Numbered from the stretch's first letter, positions 33,315 to 43,309 are shown. The stretch is 64,000 bases of DNA from Paulinella micropora (GCA_009731375.1 BJOX01000277.1:1-64000); one strand, 5' to 3'. The notes: a model not told the origin generated them from the letters alone. A program made the numbers and translations.

Positions 33315-34030
33315 ATGACCGAGTGGATAAAGTTCGTTAAGGCTTACTCTGCTAAGCATAATATAAGCTACAAGGAGGCATTGAAAAAAGCTGGTAAGGA
33401 ATACAGAAAGCAGAAGGGAGGCAGTGCTGAGTTGTCAGAGGATGTCTATTTGTCTTCGTCAGATAGAAAGGGTGCTGACGGATGGAAACCAGTCGCCAGC
33501 AAAGAAAAATCAACAGTGTATGAAAAAGATGGTAAAGCTATTGTCGCATTTAGAGGAAGTGCGGATAAGCGAGACTTACTCACCGATGTCGCATGAGTAA
33601 AGGGAGTATTAAAAAGAACGCCGAGATATAAAGAAGAGCAGAAGCTAGTTAATGAAGTGATAAAAAATATGGAAAGGATAATGTCGAGCTGACGGGTCAT
33701 TCATTAGGTGGAACGATAGCAAAAGATTTAAGCCGACAGACTGGTGTAAAGGCTACCACATACAACAAAGGCAGTAGCACAAGAGACCTCATTGAAGGAG
33801 TGATTGACTGAGTAGCAGTTAATGTAAATCCAAAAGGTAAAAGGGCAAAAACCGCGAAGCTAACCACGAACTACCGAACCGCATTTGACCCTGTTTCATT
33901 GTTAGAAGCTACGGCTGTAAATACTAAGTTAGTGAAGCCAAAAAAAGGAATTCATACAATTAGGAGCTTTAGTAAGGGCAAGCCCTTACAATCCCAAAAA
34001 AAGGGTAAAGGCAAAAAGGCAAAAAAATAA
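33315..34030 (+). pseudogene. Class 3 lipase-like protein with virion-targeting N-terminus; three lesions
   Basis: The N-terminal module (WIKFVKAYSAKHNISYKEAL, then YRKQKGGSAE with a GG site) resembles short basic leaders found on PLV and large-virus proteins. The alpha/beta hydrolase part contains AIVAFRGSADKRDLLTDVA and, after a frame shift near 33668, VELTGHSLGGTIAKDLSR with the GHSLGG nucleophile elbow (catalytic Ser). In-frame TGA codons lie at 33594-33596 and 33809-33811, both where Trp would fit. The Lys-rich tail ends at 34030. Lipases of this type in virophages and PLVs may help membrane penetration; that is family knowledge, not shown here. Confidence 0.78.
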
Positions 34031-34224
34031 ATTTTTCTTTTTATTGCTTTTTCATTTAATATCCAAACGGTCTTGTTTCAATCGCATTATCTACAATACC
34101 TGTAATATTTCTTTTGGTGTAAGTAAAGCTGAATATTTTTTCTAATTATTCGCTCGTTATTTTTTTCTGTTGTTTATCTCTTTTTATCTTGCTGTTCTCT
34201 ACAATAACAACTTTACCAGATTTT
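34031..34224 (-). other. Remnant downstream of truncated PolB
   Basis: On the minus strand, short frames read EKSGKVVIVENSKIKRD and KRNITGIVDNAIETRPFGY. The second looks like the C-terminus of some other protein. Together they suggest that a deletion joined the first part of polB to a different sequence. Confidence 0.4.
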
Positions 34225-37200
34225 TCAATTCTCAATGTAGTTTCTTTTTTGTTCCTGTGAAATACAGCCATCAGGATATCCGCTTGACTCTTGTTTAACC
34301 TTTAAGAAAGTTTTTATGTAATCTTTGAATAGGCTACTGCTCTTCTCCTTCCAGTGCCATACCTCATATACCTTAATCAACTTATAGCCTTTGTCTAAGG
34401 CCTTGTAGATTTCAGGAGTTGCCCAAGTGCCCGTTATTGCTCGCTCGTTATCAGAGTGCTTACATTCGGTTTTCTGTTCAGTAATTCCGCACTTGTCGCA
34501 TAAGTAATACATAAGCTTACCTCTGTCCGCCTGAGGTAAAACGGGGTGAAGCAGATTTCTCGGCGGTAGCATCTTAACCTTAGCCACTCCGAAATATTCT
34601 CTGTTTATGATTTTGTTTTTCATATCTTTTCGGTCGTCGTCATTTGAGGGCCGTATGATTTCGTGGTGTCCGCTAGGGTAAAGGTCGTAAAACATAACGG
34701 TAGGATACAGAGAGCATATGTCAATGTATTTTGCATATTCGCTGTTATGTCTAGACTTCCAACACAATGTTAGAGCATCCGTTCTGCCTCCAAACATTGC
34801 CTCTCACGGGTTCAGTCCTTCTTGTTCCGTAATTCGTTCATTAGTATCTTCCGCTAGGCTTTCACTTGTTTTCATTAATCTCCATTCACATTCCCAGATA
34901 GTAATAACTTTTGATACTCCAAAAAGTTTGCTTAATAAACTTCTCTTTCTTTTGTTTTTTATTTAGTTCTCCCATAGTCTTATTTTTCTTAATATTCAAT
35001 GTATTGCTGTTGTAGCATTTCTGACATCCGTGCCAATGACACCAGTAAAACTCATAAGCGGTTTTCGTCTTTTCGTCCCAGCCATCAACATAAACATTTG
35101 ACTGTCCTAAGTTAAACATCTTTTCACCTCCATTGAATGAGTGTTTGATATCCGTTTTGTCTAACCTGCTTCTGTAAGCTATCCATTCAACACAGGCCCG
35201 AGAGGTTATCCTGTTTTGCTTTTCCGCGCAACACAGCAATTGAATTTTCTGGTATAAACTTAGCCCGATACAAAGCCATAACATAACTCGCAATAGTTGT
35301 ATATTGAAACGGGTCAATACCGAATTCTAGAAACTGCTTTTTGAAATCCATACATCCCCTTCTCAAAATGTCAACATCGCTATGACAGTATTCTGCGATT
35401 TCCTTCTGCATGTCAAATGTGTTATTTTTTTGGCTTTCATACCATTCTAAGAATTCCGCTCTTTTCTTATCTTTCATTGTGTCGTAGCCGTAGTGCTTTT
35501 TATGAGGCATAACACCAACATAATTTTTGTTCTTGTCCGTATTGAAGAAGTGAGGAAGAAACCCTTTTTAAGTTCTTTCAATCCGAATGTTTTAGAAAAA
35601 TCAGCCAGAGGCATAGGCAAGAAACTGAGACTATCAATGAAGCGGTATTTCTTCAAAGTCATCATCATTATCTTACCGCCTTGATAAATGACGAATGGTG
35701 CTTGTCCGTTATCCACTAACCATTTAAGAATAAACTGACAATCATAACGCGACTGTTATGAGCAATGAATGTAAAGCCGTTGTGCTTAGATTCAAAAGCC
35801 CACTTACAGAAATCATCAATGTTCTTATGAATGACGGGTGGTTCCTTCGCATCGTAATACTGACTTTCCGAATGATTAACAATGTGCTCGCCAGTATCCT
35901 GTGTCGCTTCAAAGTCAAAGAATATGTATTTCTCTGAAAACGGAAGTATGTCTTTCTTCACGATTTCGCATTGGTGTTCAAGTGGTTTTAGTTCCTTACA
36001 ATTACGGCATTTCGCATATCCGCACTTGTGTTCGTCCTTTCTCCTGTAATTAAGTCCGCACGTAAGACATGTTTGATATCGCAATTCGTCCTCTTGTGGT
36101 TGTTGAAACATACAGTATTTGGAAACTTTCTATTACACGAATAGCAATCAGTCCAATTGCTTTTATCGTTAATACCTTTACGACCTTTGATTTCGCAGAT
36201 ATTACAAGTGGATTCGCAGGCGTGCCTTTCTTTGTATCCCCTTAGACATAACTCACAGAAGTTCTTTTTGCCTAGCAAAGACTTCATATTAGTTATCGCA
36301 TCGTAGTGGTTCTCAGTCTTAAGTATGTAAAGGTTCGTAAGTCGCTCGCCCTTTTCATTAAGCAGGTCCGTCTTATAAACAATGTTGTCAGGAAATTCAA
36401 CAATAACCAGATTGTATTTAATGTGGTTAGCAAAGGTTTTAATTTCAGGAATACCGCACACATCCTGAATGACTTTCGCTTCTTCGTGTAGTTTCAAAGC
36501 CATCTCCTCCTGTATCTTTCGTCCCATTAATATTGTCTTGTATTTTTTGTGTTTTTCAATTTTTGCTTTTACTACAACAATTGCTCTGGCTAAGCATATG
36601 TTGTCTGTATTATTAATTTGAATTACTCCTCTCTTTTTATATACATCCAGCTTATTAATTATTTGAAGCCTCGTTCCGCCCGTAGGCATTTCAACAGATT
36701 TCAAAACGAACCTGAACTTATCCACATTGGTTCCCTTTTCGTCTGTATAAAGGCTTTCGTTGCTTTGAAATAATGCCGACAGTCTTTCTAAAACATCGCT
36801 GACAGAAATCTCGTTAAGTTTTTTCAAACCCGTAGATACAGCCCCGTAGTAATTTACAAACTTGATACTTAGACTTACCATATTACCTTGCCTCTGTCTT
36901 TTAATAAAGTCGTTCAGAATTATCTCAATAAACTTTACTACATCTTCCATACTGCATGAAGTAAAGTTGCCTCTAATCCTAACCCAATACAGGCTTTCAT
37001 TAATGCCTAGCGTGTGCTTCTTTCTGTCAACGTGTTTGATTTCATAGTTAGCATACCGCATTAGGTCTTTCACCTTTTCTTTTCTTTCTCTCACTTTCGC
37101 TTCAAACTGACGCGGTAATGGTGGTGCTACTGGAATACCTTGTTTCTGTTCCTCAAAGTAAACAGCACCTCTTACTCGGTTCAAGTAATTTTGGGCCGTT

Positions 37201-37343
37201 GTTGTATCCACCTTATACTTTCTCGTCTTCGGTATTATATACAGCACATCTTGACCCCTGACCCTTTTGATTTCATAATTAATTTTTTGCTCCCTAAATT
37301 TGTCCAACCTATAAGTCTTACCGTTGTAAGTGTGTGTCTCCAT
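34225..37343 (-). pseudogene. polB: Protein-primed-type DNA polymerase B, fragmented and 3'-truncated
   Basis: Starts METHTYNGKTYRLDKFREQK at 37343. A long N-terminal region ends in zinc-finger-like Cys pairs (FCELCLRGYKERHACESTC, DCYSCNRKFPNTVCF). The 3'-5' exonuclease is recognisable: Exo I YIFFDFEATQDTGEH, Exo II FTFIAHNSR, DSLSFLPMPLADFSKTFGL, Exo III EIAEYCHSDVDIL. A Vsr-like insertion follows (VDGWDEKTKTAYEF, HWHGCQKC), then palm motif A (DICSLYPTVMFYDLYP) and FKDYIKTFLKVKQESSGYP. At 34225 the frame ends; motif B (K-x3-NS-x-YG) and motif C (DTD) are absent from the window. The frame also changes near 36110, 35730, 35530, 35250 and 34900. It would replicate the element if whole. Confidence 0.85.
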
Positions 37344-37535
37344 CTTATATATATTGGTTAACAATTTTTTTTTTGGAAATTAAATAATTATCTCAATTGT
37401 CTGCCCCCGCCGTGGTCGCCGTGTGCCCCCGTGTCTATATATACGGGGGCCCTGTGTTTAGATGGAAATTAGGGCGGGGCGGGCGGTGCGGGCGGTGCGG
37501 GCGAGGCTGGCGGGCCTAAAAAAATATTATTATCA
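37344..37535. promoter_or_regulatory. GC-rich intergenic region with hairpin
   Basis: Upstream of polB. AT-rich start (tatatatattggttaac), then an abruptly GC-rich block with cccccgt...acggggg (about 37426-37449, loop gtctatatat) and ggcggtgcgggcggtgcggg direct repeats at about 37480-37500. Composition is unlike the rest of the element and recalls the inner half of the terminal repeats. Confidence 0.45.
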
Positions 37536-38099
37536 TTATATTGAAACGAGTCCGCAATGACAGTTATGTTCGCGGTAATGACAGAAATTACACCAGTCAT
37601 CGCTATCTCGTCTTTTATTAATATTTTGTATCATTCTTTCCCATTCTTCTTTTTTCTTCTTTTCTTCTTCTTGTTTCTCAAGAAACTTATTGTGTTTTTT
37701 AATTTCAAGTGTATATTCTTTCCTGAAATATCAACTTCAGAACCACAATCACATTTGTATCGTCGTTTGTTTTCTGTCATCGTGTGTCTCTTGTTTTTCC
37801 CCCTGTGTATCCTTATATATTACCCCTTCGTTTTGTTTAGAAGAAATTTTTTCTGTGTGTATGTTTGATTTCATATGTCTTGCTTTGCTACTCCTATTTA
37901 TTTCAACTCCGCATTCACACTTGAATGTTTTCTTCTTCCAATTCCTTTTCTTTTCTTTTTTGATTTCTTTTGTTTCCTTATCATAATTAACTTTCCATTC
38001 ATCATATTTTGGTTTTACTTTTTCCTCGTGGTATTTCTTTGCTTCTTCCATTGCTTGTTCTTGGGTTCTTCATTTTTCAATAGTAAAACTCTTAAACAT
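37536..38099 (-). CDS. Small zinc-finger protein, one stop and one frameshift
   Basis: From ATG 38099: MFKSFTIEK, TGA at 38072-38070 (Trp would fit), then RTQEQAMEEAKKYHEEKV. Two C-x-C...H finger-like units: FKCECGVEINRSSKARHMKS and YKCDCGSEVDISGKNIHLK. After a one-base shift near 37690 a helical linker leads to a C-terminal Cys/His cluster (DWCNFCHYREHNCHCG). Small C2H2-like proteins with this C-x-C-G spacing are frequent in PLVs and large DNA viruses. Function probably nucleic-acid binding. Confidence 0.58.
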
Positions 38100-38309
38100 C
38101 GTTTTACCTCCTTCTCTTCATTGAACTTTTACCATCGGCCTCTTTTTCATTATTCTTTATCATAATACATCCTTTTGAAATGGTAACCTGCGACTTGTCG
38201 CAGTTTTTTGTGTGTCTTCGTTTGTCATCCTGTATGTGTCTATATTTTTATTACTTTACTTTAAAATACGAACTTATTTGTTGCGAAGCTACGCTTGCAA
38301 AGCGTATCC
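38100..38309. other. Right subterminal region
   Basis: Little beyond a 19-codon minus-strand frame (MIKNNEKEADGKSSMKRRR) directly upstream of the zinc-finger gene. A short palindromic gcgaagctacgcttgcaaag block lies next to the terminal repeat. Confidence 0.4.
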
Positions 38310-38405
38310 GTTGCCATTTTGTCCCGTGCGGGCCGGCCGGTGTGTGTCTCTGGTGGCGGGTGGTATGTCTTGAAAAAGTGTGCCGAAGTGGCCCCCTATA
38401 CTACT
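38310..38405 (-). repeat. Right terminal inverted repeat
   Basis: Reverse complement of 17883-17978, one mismatch in 96 bp. Ends ...tatactact. Confidence 0.95.
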
Positions 38406-38411
38406 TAGCCA
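38406..38411. repeat. Target-site duplication, right copy (tagcca)
   Basis: Matches 17877-17882 exactly. Confidence 0.88.
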
Positions 38412-38514
38412 TATTGGCAGACAACTGCATTTGACTCAAACCGGTTCCTTTTTTCCTGTACCGTCCCTATCACTGTCGGTTTTCTGATTTTTTCTCGTCT
38501 TTTCTCAGCTCCTA

Positions 38515-38797
38515 CTTTCTTGCATTCTGGTCGACTCAAGTGATGCAGTGCAAGGGGGGCAAGATCCAAGTTAAAACTCTGCAGGCGGTAGCTAGAAATC
38601 GTAGAGAGGAGTTGTTTTAGTGGGTAAACGAGCTGCCTGATGCAAAATCTTTCGACAGTGTGATCATACCACCCGAAACGAGAGCAAAGTATGATGGGTT
38701 AGCTCCAGCTCAGCTGGATCGAGTGACAGCAGAGACCAAAGAGACATGGGGGAGTAATGTGATGAAAGAAAAAACAGAGAGATGGGATGATGGCTGA
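38515..38797 (+). pseudogene. Host or transposon coding remnant
   Basis: A frame with protein-like composition, KTLQAVARNRREELF, TAG, WVNELPDAKSFDSVIIPPET, then YDGLAPAQLDRVTAETKETW, ending at a TGA. The tail then merges into a GAA repeat. No family recognised; could be an exon with a mutation or a decayed element. Confidence 0.35.
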
Positions 38798-38899
38798 AAG
38801 ATGAAAAAGCTGCTACGAACAAAAGAAAAAGAAAACAGACTGAATTTTTGACAACCCCAGTGCCAGAAAAGAAAAAGAAGAAAAAACAAAAGGACAGAG

Positions 38900-39120
38900 A
38901 AGAAGAAGAAGAAGAAGAAGAAGAAGAAGAAGAAGAAGAAGAAGAAGAAGAAGGGGAAAACGAGAAAGAAGAAGTCAAAAAAGAAGAAGAAGAGGAGGAG
39001 GAATGGAGGATGTGGAGGAGAAGGTGCAGGATGAGGAGGAGAAGAAGGGAAAGAAGAAGAACAAAAGCAAGAATATGAGAAAGAAGAAGAATATTAAGAA
39101 GAAGAAGAAGGAGAAGGTGA
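38900..39120. repeat. (GAA)n / purine repeat
   Basis: GAA array decaying into GAG/GGA-rich sequence. Poly-Glu frames are artefacts. Confidence 0.9.
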
Positions 39121-39135
39121 AGGAGGGAGCAAAGC

Positions 39136-39243
39136 TTAGCAACAACAACGACAAGAACAACGACAAGAACAACGACAAGAACAACGACAAGAACGACAAG
39201 AACAACGACAAGAACAACGACAAGAACAATGACAAGAACAACG

Positions 39244-39280
<37 letters not shown>

Positions 39281-39282
39281 CG
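39136..39282. repeat. AACGACAAG minisatellite
   Basis: About a dozen copies of a 9-bp unit (aacaacgacaag variants), ending in a pure AAC array. In one frame it reads Asn-Asp-Lys-Asn. Immediately downstream a frame at 39329-39430 reads EFDYDDEGKKKFCNSEGK and stops at TAA; it could be a real exon end. Confidence 0.85.
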
Positions 39283-39492
39283 ATCCGGCCCCGGGCAAAT
39301 ACCGGATATATGAGATGCCTAATTTTTGGAGTTCGACTACGACGACGAAGGGAAGAAGAAGTTCTGCAATTCGGAGGGCAAGCTCTACCAAGACGGGTTC
39401 TGTGACTCTATCAAACCTGTGTACAAATAAAATTGCATGTATCTTTTTGCAGGCTATTTATGACGTATACGACCGATGACAATGAGGTAGAT

Positions 39493-39497
<5 letters not shown>

Positions 39498-39551
<54 letters not shown>

Positions 39552-39575
39552 ACTCACTCTCTCTCACTCTCTCTC

Positions 39576-39618
<43 letters not shown>

Positions 39619-39673
39619 TTCTCTCTGCTGTGCTTTATGTTATGTTATGTTATGTTATGTTATGTATGTAAAT

Positions 39674-39712
<39 letters not shown>

Positions 39713-39731
39713 CTCTCTGCTCTTGCTCTCT

Positions 39732-39780
<49 letters not shown>

Positions 39781-39835
39781 TTCTCTCCTCTTGCTCTCTG
39801 CTCTCTCTCTCTCTCTCTCTCTGCTCTTGCTCTCT

Positions 39836-39886
<51 letters not shown>

Positions 39887-39916
39887 TCTAGCTCTCTGCT
39901 CTCTCTCTCTCTCTCT
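39498..39916. repeat. (CT)n arrays with TATGT insert
   Basis: Several CT arrays separated by ctgctcttgctctctgctc units and a tatgt pentamer array at about 39638-39668. Confidence 0.95.
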
Positions 39917-39918
39917 GA

Positions 39919-40189
39919 CACAGCCAAACGATACCCTGGGTATGATACCCTGGGGTATGATACCCCAATCTTCCCCCCCACCCCCAAACCACCCCCGCCA
40001 TTCATCCCCCCCCCCCCCCCCCCCCCCCCCGGGAAAAAAAACCCCCCCCCCCCCCCCCCCCCCCCGGGGGGCGGGGGGGGGGGGGGGATGAATGGTGGGG
40101 GTGGTTGGGGGGAGGGGGGGGGGGAAGAAGGGGGTATGATACCCTGGGGTATGATAACCCGGGGTATGGAGGGGTATCGTTTGGCTGTG
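39919..40189. repeat. Foldback (inverted-repeat) element
   Basis: cacagccaaacgatacc (39919-39935) is the reverse complement of ggtatcgtttggctgtg at the right end. The arms continue with gataccctggggtatgat-type repeats, then caaaccacccccgccattca against tgaatggtgggggtggtt, around a poly-C / poly-G centre (about 40005-40087). It interrupts a CT array. No open frame. Confidence 0.8.
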
Positions 40190-40195
40190 TGACTC

Positions 40196-40445
40196 TCTCT
40201 TCTTCTTCTTCTTCTTCTTCTTCTTCTTCTTCTTCTTCTTCTTCTTCTTCTTCTTCTTCTTCTTCTTCTTCTTCTTCTTCTTCTTGTTCTTCTTCTTCTT
40301 CTTCCTCCTCCTCCTCCTTCTTCTTCTTCCTCTTCTTCATCATCTTCATCATCTTCATCATCTTCTTCTTCTTCTACTACTACTACTTCTTCTTCTTCCT
40401 CTTCCTTCCTTCCTTCCTTCCTTCCTTCTTCTTCTTCTTCTTCTT

Positions 40446-40476
<31 letters not shown>

Positions 40477-41015
40477 TCTTCTTCTTATCCTCTTATCTTC
40501 TTCTTCTTCTTCTTCTTCTTCTTCTTCTTCTTCTTCTTCTTCTTCTTCTTCTTCTTCTTCTTCTTCTTCTTCTTCTCTTACTTACATACATATGTACGTA
40601 CGTACCATACATACATACATACATACTTACTTACATACATACATACATACATACATACTTACTTACATGCATAAGTCCTCCTCCTCCTCCTCCTCCTTCT
40701 TCTTCTTCTTCTTCTTCTTCTTCTTCTTCTTCTTCTTCTTCTTCTTCTTCTTCTTCTTCTTCTTGTTCTTCCTGCTCTTCCTTCCTTCCTTCCTTCCTTC
40801 CTTCCTTCTTCTTCTTCTTCTTCTTCTTCTTCTTCTTCTTCTTCTTCTCTTCTTCTTCTTCCTCTTCTTATCTTCTTCTTCTTCTTCTTCTTCTTCTTCT
40901 TCTTCTTCTTCTTCTTCTTCTTCTTCTTCTTCTTCTTCTTCTTCTTCTTCTTCTTCTTCTTCTTCTCTTACTTACATACATATGTACGTACGTACCATAC
41001 ATACATACATACATA

Positions 41016-41049
<34 letters not shown>

Positions 41050-41140
41050 CTCTTCTTCTTCTTCTTCCTCTTCTTATCTTCTTCTTCTTCTTCTTCTTCT
41101 TCTTCTTCTTCTTCTTCTTCTTCTTCTTCTTCTTCTTCTT

Positions 41141-41165
<25 letters not shown>
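40196..41165. repeat. CTT arrays alternating with CATA arrays
   Basis: Three rounds of CTT array followed by acttacatacatatgtacgt-type sequence (about 40577-40675, 40970-41020 and after 41168). The rounds are near-copies of each other, indicating tandem duplication of a several-hundred-bp compound repeat. CATA units continue to about 41330. Confidence 0.9.
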
Positions 41166-41172
<7 letters not shown>

Positions 41173-41474
41173 ATGCATACGTACGTACATACATACAATA
41201 TTACATACATACATACATACATACATTTATTACATACATACATACATACATACGTACATACATACATACTTACTTGTAATTACATGCATACATACATACA
41301 TACATACTTACTTACTTACTTACATACACGCATAAGTCTGGCTGTAATAAAACATTAAAGGTTTTTTTAAGGTGTCAACAGTTGTTTTCAATAAATTAAG
41401 AAACAACAAGTCGCTCCAGGCTGCATTGTCGCGACTTGGGCCAGCTGGCCGCAGGCGCTGGAAAAAAAACAGAC

Positions 41475-41705
41475 AATGTTGTTGTCGTTGTTGTTGTTGT
41501 GGTTGTTGTGGTTGTTGTGGTTGTTGTGGTTGTTATTGTTGTTGTTGTTGTTGCTGCTGCTGTTGTTGCTGTTGTTGCTGTTGGTTGCTGTTGGTTGCTC
41601 TGCTTCTTCTTCTTCTTCTTCTTCTTCTTCTTCTTCTTCTTCTTCTTCTTCTTCTTCTTCTTCTTCTTCTTCTTCTTCTTCTTCTTCTTCTTCTTCTTCT
41701 TCTTC
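41475..41705. repeat. (TTG)n and (TTC)n
   Basis: TTG/TGG units to about 41600, then a TTC array. The DNA before it (41372-41460) is a possible exon (FNKLRNNKSLQAALSRLGPA). Confidence 0.9.
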
Positions 41706-41754
41706 CGTCTATTCTTTCTTTTCTTTTCAGACCATTCACATGGCATTAATTTGC

Positions 41755-41880
41755 AGGTGCGAGAGGGGGTGTTTGTGACAAAGGTCAAGCTCGTCGGGTT
41801 GAACAACCTGCAGCTAGGCCCCCAAAGAAGTATACATACGAGGGAGGACGACATCTGGCCAGCCCCTGGGTTTGTGCTTC
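41755..41880 (+). CDS. Candidate host exon
   Basis: After a tttgcag acceptor the frame reads CEREGVFVTKVKLVG-type sequence (VREGVFVTKVKLVGLNNLQL, GPQRSIHTREDD). It precedes the duplicated exon below and is on the same strand. Family not recognised; boundaries approximate. Confidence 0.3.
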
Positions 41881-42061
41881 AAATCTCGACGCTTATATAT
41901 ATATATATAATATATGTATGTATATTCTTTGTTTGTGCAAGCTATTTATTCAATGCCCAGTGGGATGGAGGAAGCTGGGTGCAGTCCAGTTTAAGAGAGG
42001 TTATCTTAATCTGCATTACATGCATATAAAATCATTTGATGTGGCTATAGGTCAGAAAAGA

Positions 42062-42356
42062 CACATAATTGTCGTCAGGCTCCTGGACACCACCGGAAAT
42101 GGTGACGGTGACACGGAATTTCTCGAATTCATGGACATTGAAGTTTATGCTTAGCTTGCATAGAAAAGCCTGTGTCTGTCTGAACACTCCCGTAGTTATG
42201 AGAAGGAAATTTTTATTATGTTTCTTCCCTACCTCGGGGGCCCAGCTGATCCCCCAAACGAGCCCCTGTCTTGCGAAAGTATCGCGAGAGGGATATCTTG
42301 CTGGCACAGGCTGCCAACAAAGCTAAGGTGTATAGATAATAATATTAAATGCTTCT

Positions 42357-42358
<2 letters not shown>
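42062..42358 (+). pseudogene. Terminal exon, copy 1 (indel-bearing)
   Basis: About 95% identical to 42404-42698. In this copy extra bases (gacattgaag for gacatgaag, and agaaaagcc for agaagcc) break the frame after HIIVVRLLDTTGNGDGDTEF. The two copies flank a poly-C tract and a 10-N gap, so this may be the other haplotype wrongly placed in tandem. Confidence 0.7.
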
Positions 42359-42392
<34 letters not shown>

Positions 42393-42403
42393 TNNNNNNN
42401 NNN

Positions 42404-42698
42404 CACATAATTGTCGTCAGGCTCCTGGACACTACCGGAAACGGTGAGGGTGACACTGAATTTCTGGAACTCATGGACATGAAGTTTATGCTTAGCTTGC
42501 ATAGAAGCCTGTGTCTGCCTGAACACTCCCGTAGTTATGAGAAGGAAATTATGCCTATGTTTCTTCCCTACCTCGGGGGCCCAACCGATCCCCCATCCGA
42601 GCCCCCTGTCTTGCGGAAGTATCGCGAGAGGGATATCTTGCTGGCGCAGGCTGCCAACAAAGCTAAGGTGTATAGATAATAATATTAAATGCTTCTTT
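42404..42698 (+). CDS. Terminal exon, copy 2 (open)
   Basis: Open from the gap to TAG at 42677-42679: HIIVVRLLDTTGNGEGDTEF, MLSLHRSLCLPEHSRSYEKE, MFLPYLGGPTDPPSEPPVLR, ending AQAANKAKVYR. Mixed, protein-like composition, with the stop followed by aataatattaaatgc and a poly-C tract. Protein family not recognised. Confidence 0.5.
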
Positions 42699-43309
42699 CC
42701 CCCCCCCCCCCGCCCCCCCTCGCCCCCTTTTTTGGTCTTCCGCTAAAACTTTTTCTGTTTGATCTGACAGAGAGAAGGACAGAAGGCAGCTGGGTATGAT
42801 CCACTGCGCATTTCCGGCAGGAAAAGAAAGACTCCGCAAAAGTTTACGCCCGACGCGTTTATTACTCCTGGTTTTTTTTACTTTTCTCCTTCATATACAG
42901 TGAATCTTTCTATTTGCTGTTCCGATTCTAGTTGTGCGCCTATGTTTTTTCTATTTGCTGTTTTGTATATATTACGTATGAAGTAAATGTTTTCTATTGA
43001 ATGCGCAGAAGGAGAATCGAAGTCGAAAGACGAGGTTCTCATCGAGAAGAAGCAGAAGAAAAAACAAAAAAAAAACTAACAAGAAAGATGTGTGTCTGTT
43101 CGTTTGAAATGTCATATTTTGCTGATATATTCAGGCGCCAGCGCAAAATCCAGCAAGAACAGAGACGTCGACGCTCCAGTCACTAGTATTTTTTTTTTAA
43201 CATTCATAGCTGACAGCCATTTCATCCTTAAGCTTTGATGTGTAAGGTTTAATTCAAAAAGACATACAAAGGATGATACAGGAGGGAGTTCAAGCAGCAA
43301 ACAAGAAAG
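42699..43309. other. Unique host sequence, one candidate exon
   Basis: A frame at 43001-43186 (ESKSKDEVLIEKKQKKKQ or RRRRIEVERRGSHREEAEEK in alternative frames) is charged and uncertain. Otherwise no gene. Confidence 0.3.

Larger units (their letters stand above)
17883..38405. mobile_element. Polinton / polinton-like virus insertion, 20.5 kb
   Basis: The element starts agtagtataggggg and ends with its reverse complement. It has ~96-bp inverted repeats, a 6-bp target duplication and AG...CT ends as reported for polintons. It encodes an rve integrase, PolB with exonuclease motifs, packaging ATPase, adenain-like protease, major and minor capsid proteins, fibre, spike-like protein and lipase. 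The element is AT-rich, intron-poor and microsatellite-free, in sharp contrast to flanking host DNA. Nearly every large gene carries lesions and PolB is truncated, so this copy is probably not autonomous unless the lesions are assembly errors. A virophage of the mavirus type is the main alternative label; the adenain-type protease and PolB are shared, so class-level naming is uncertain. Confidence 0.93.

Noticed and set aside
33594-38072. Reassigned genetic code (TGA = Trp) in the element
   Set aside because: Other element genes end in TGA and use TGG for Trp; mutation is simpler.
37557-38165. Plus-strand Phe/Leu-rich frames
   Set aside because: Antisense of the Lys-rich zinc-finger gene.
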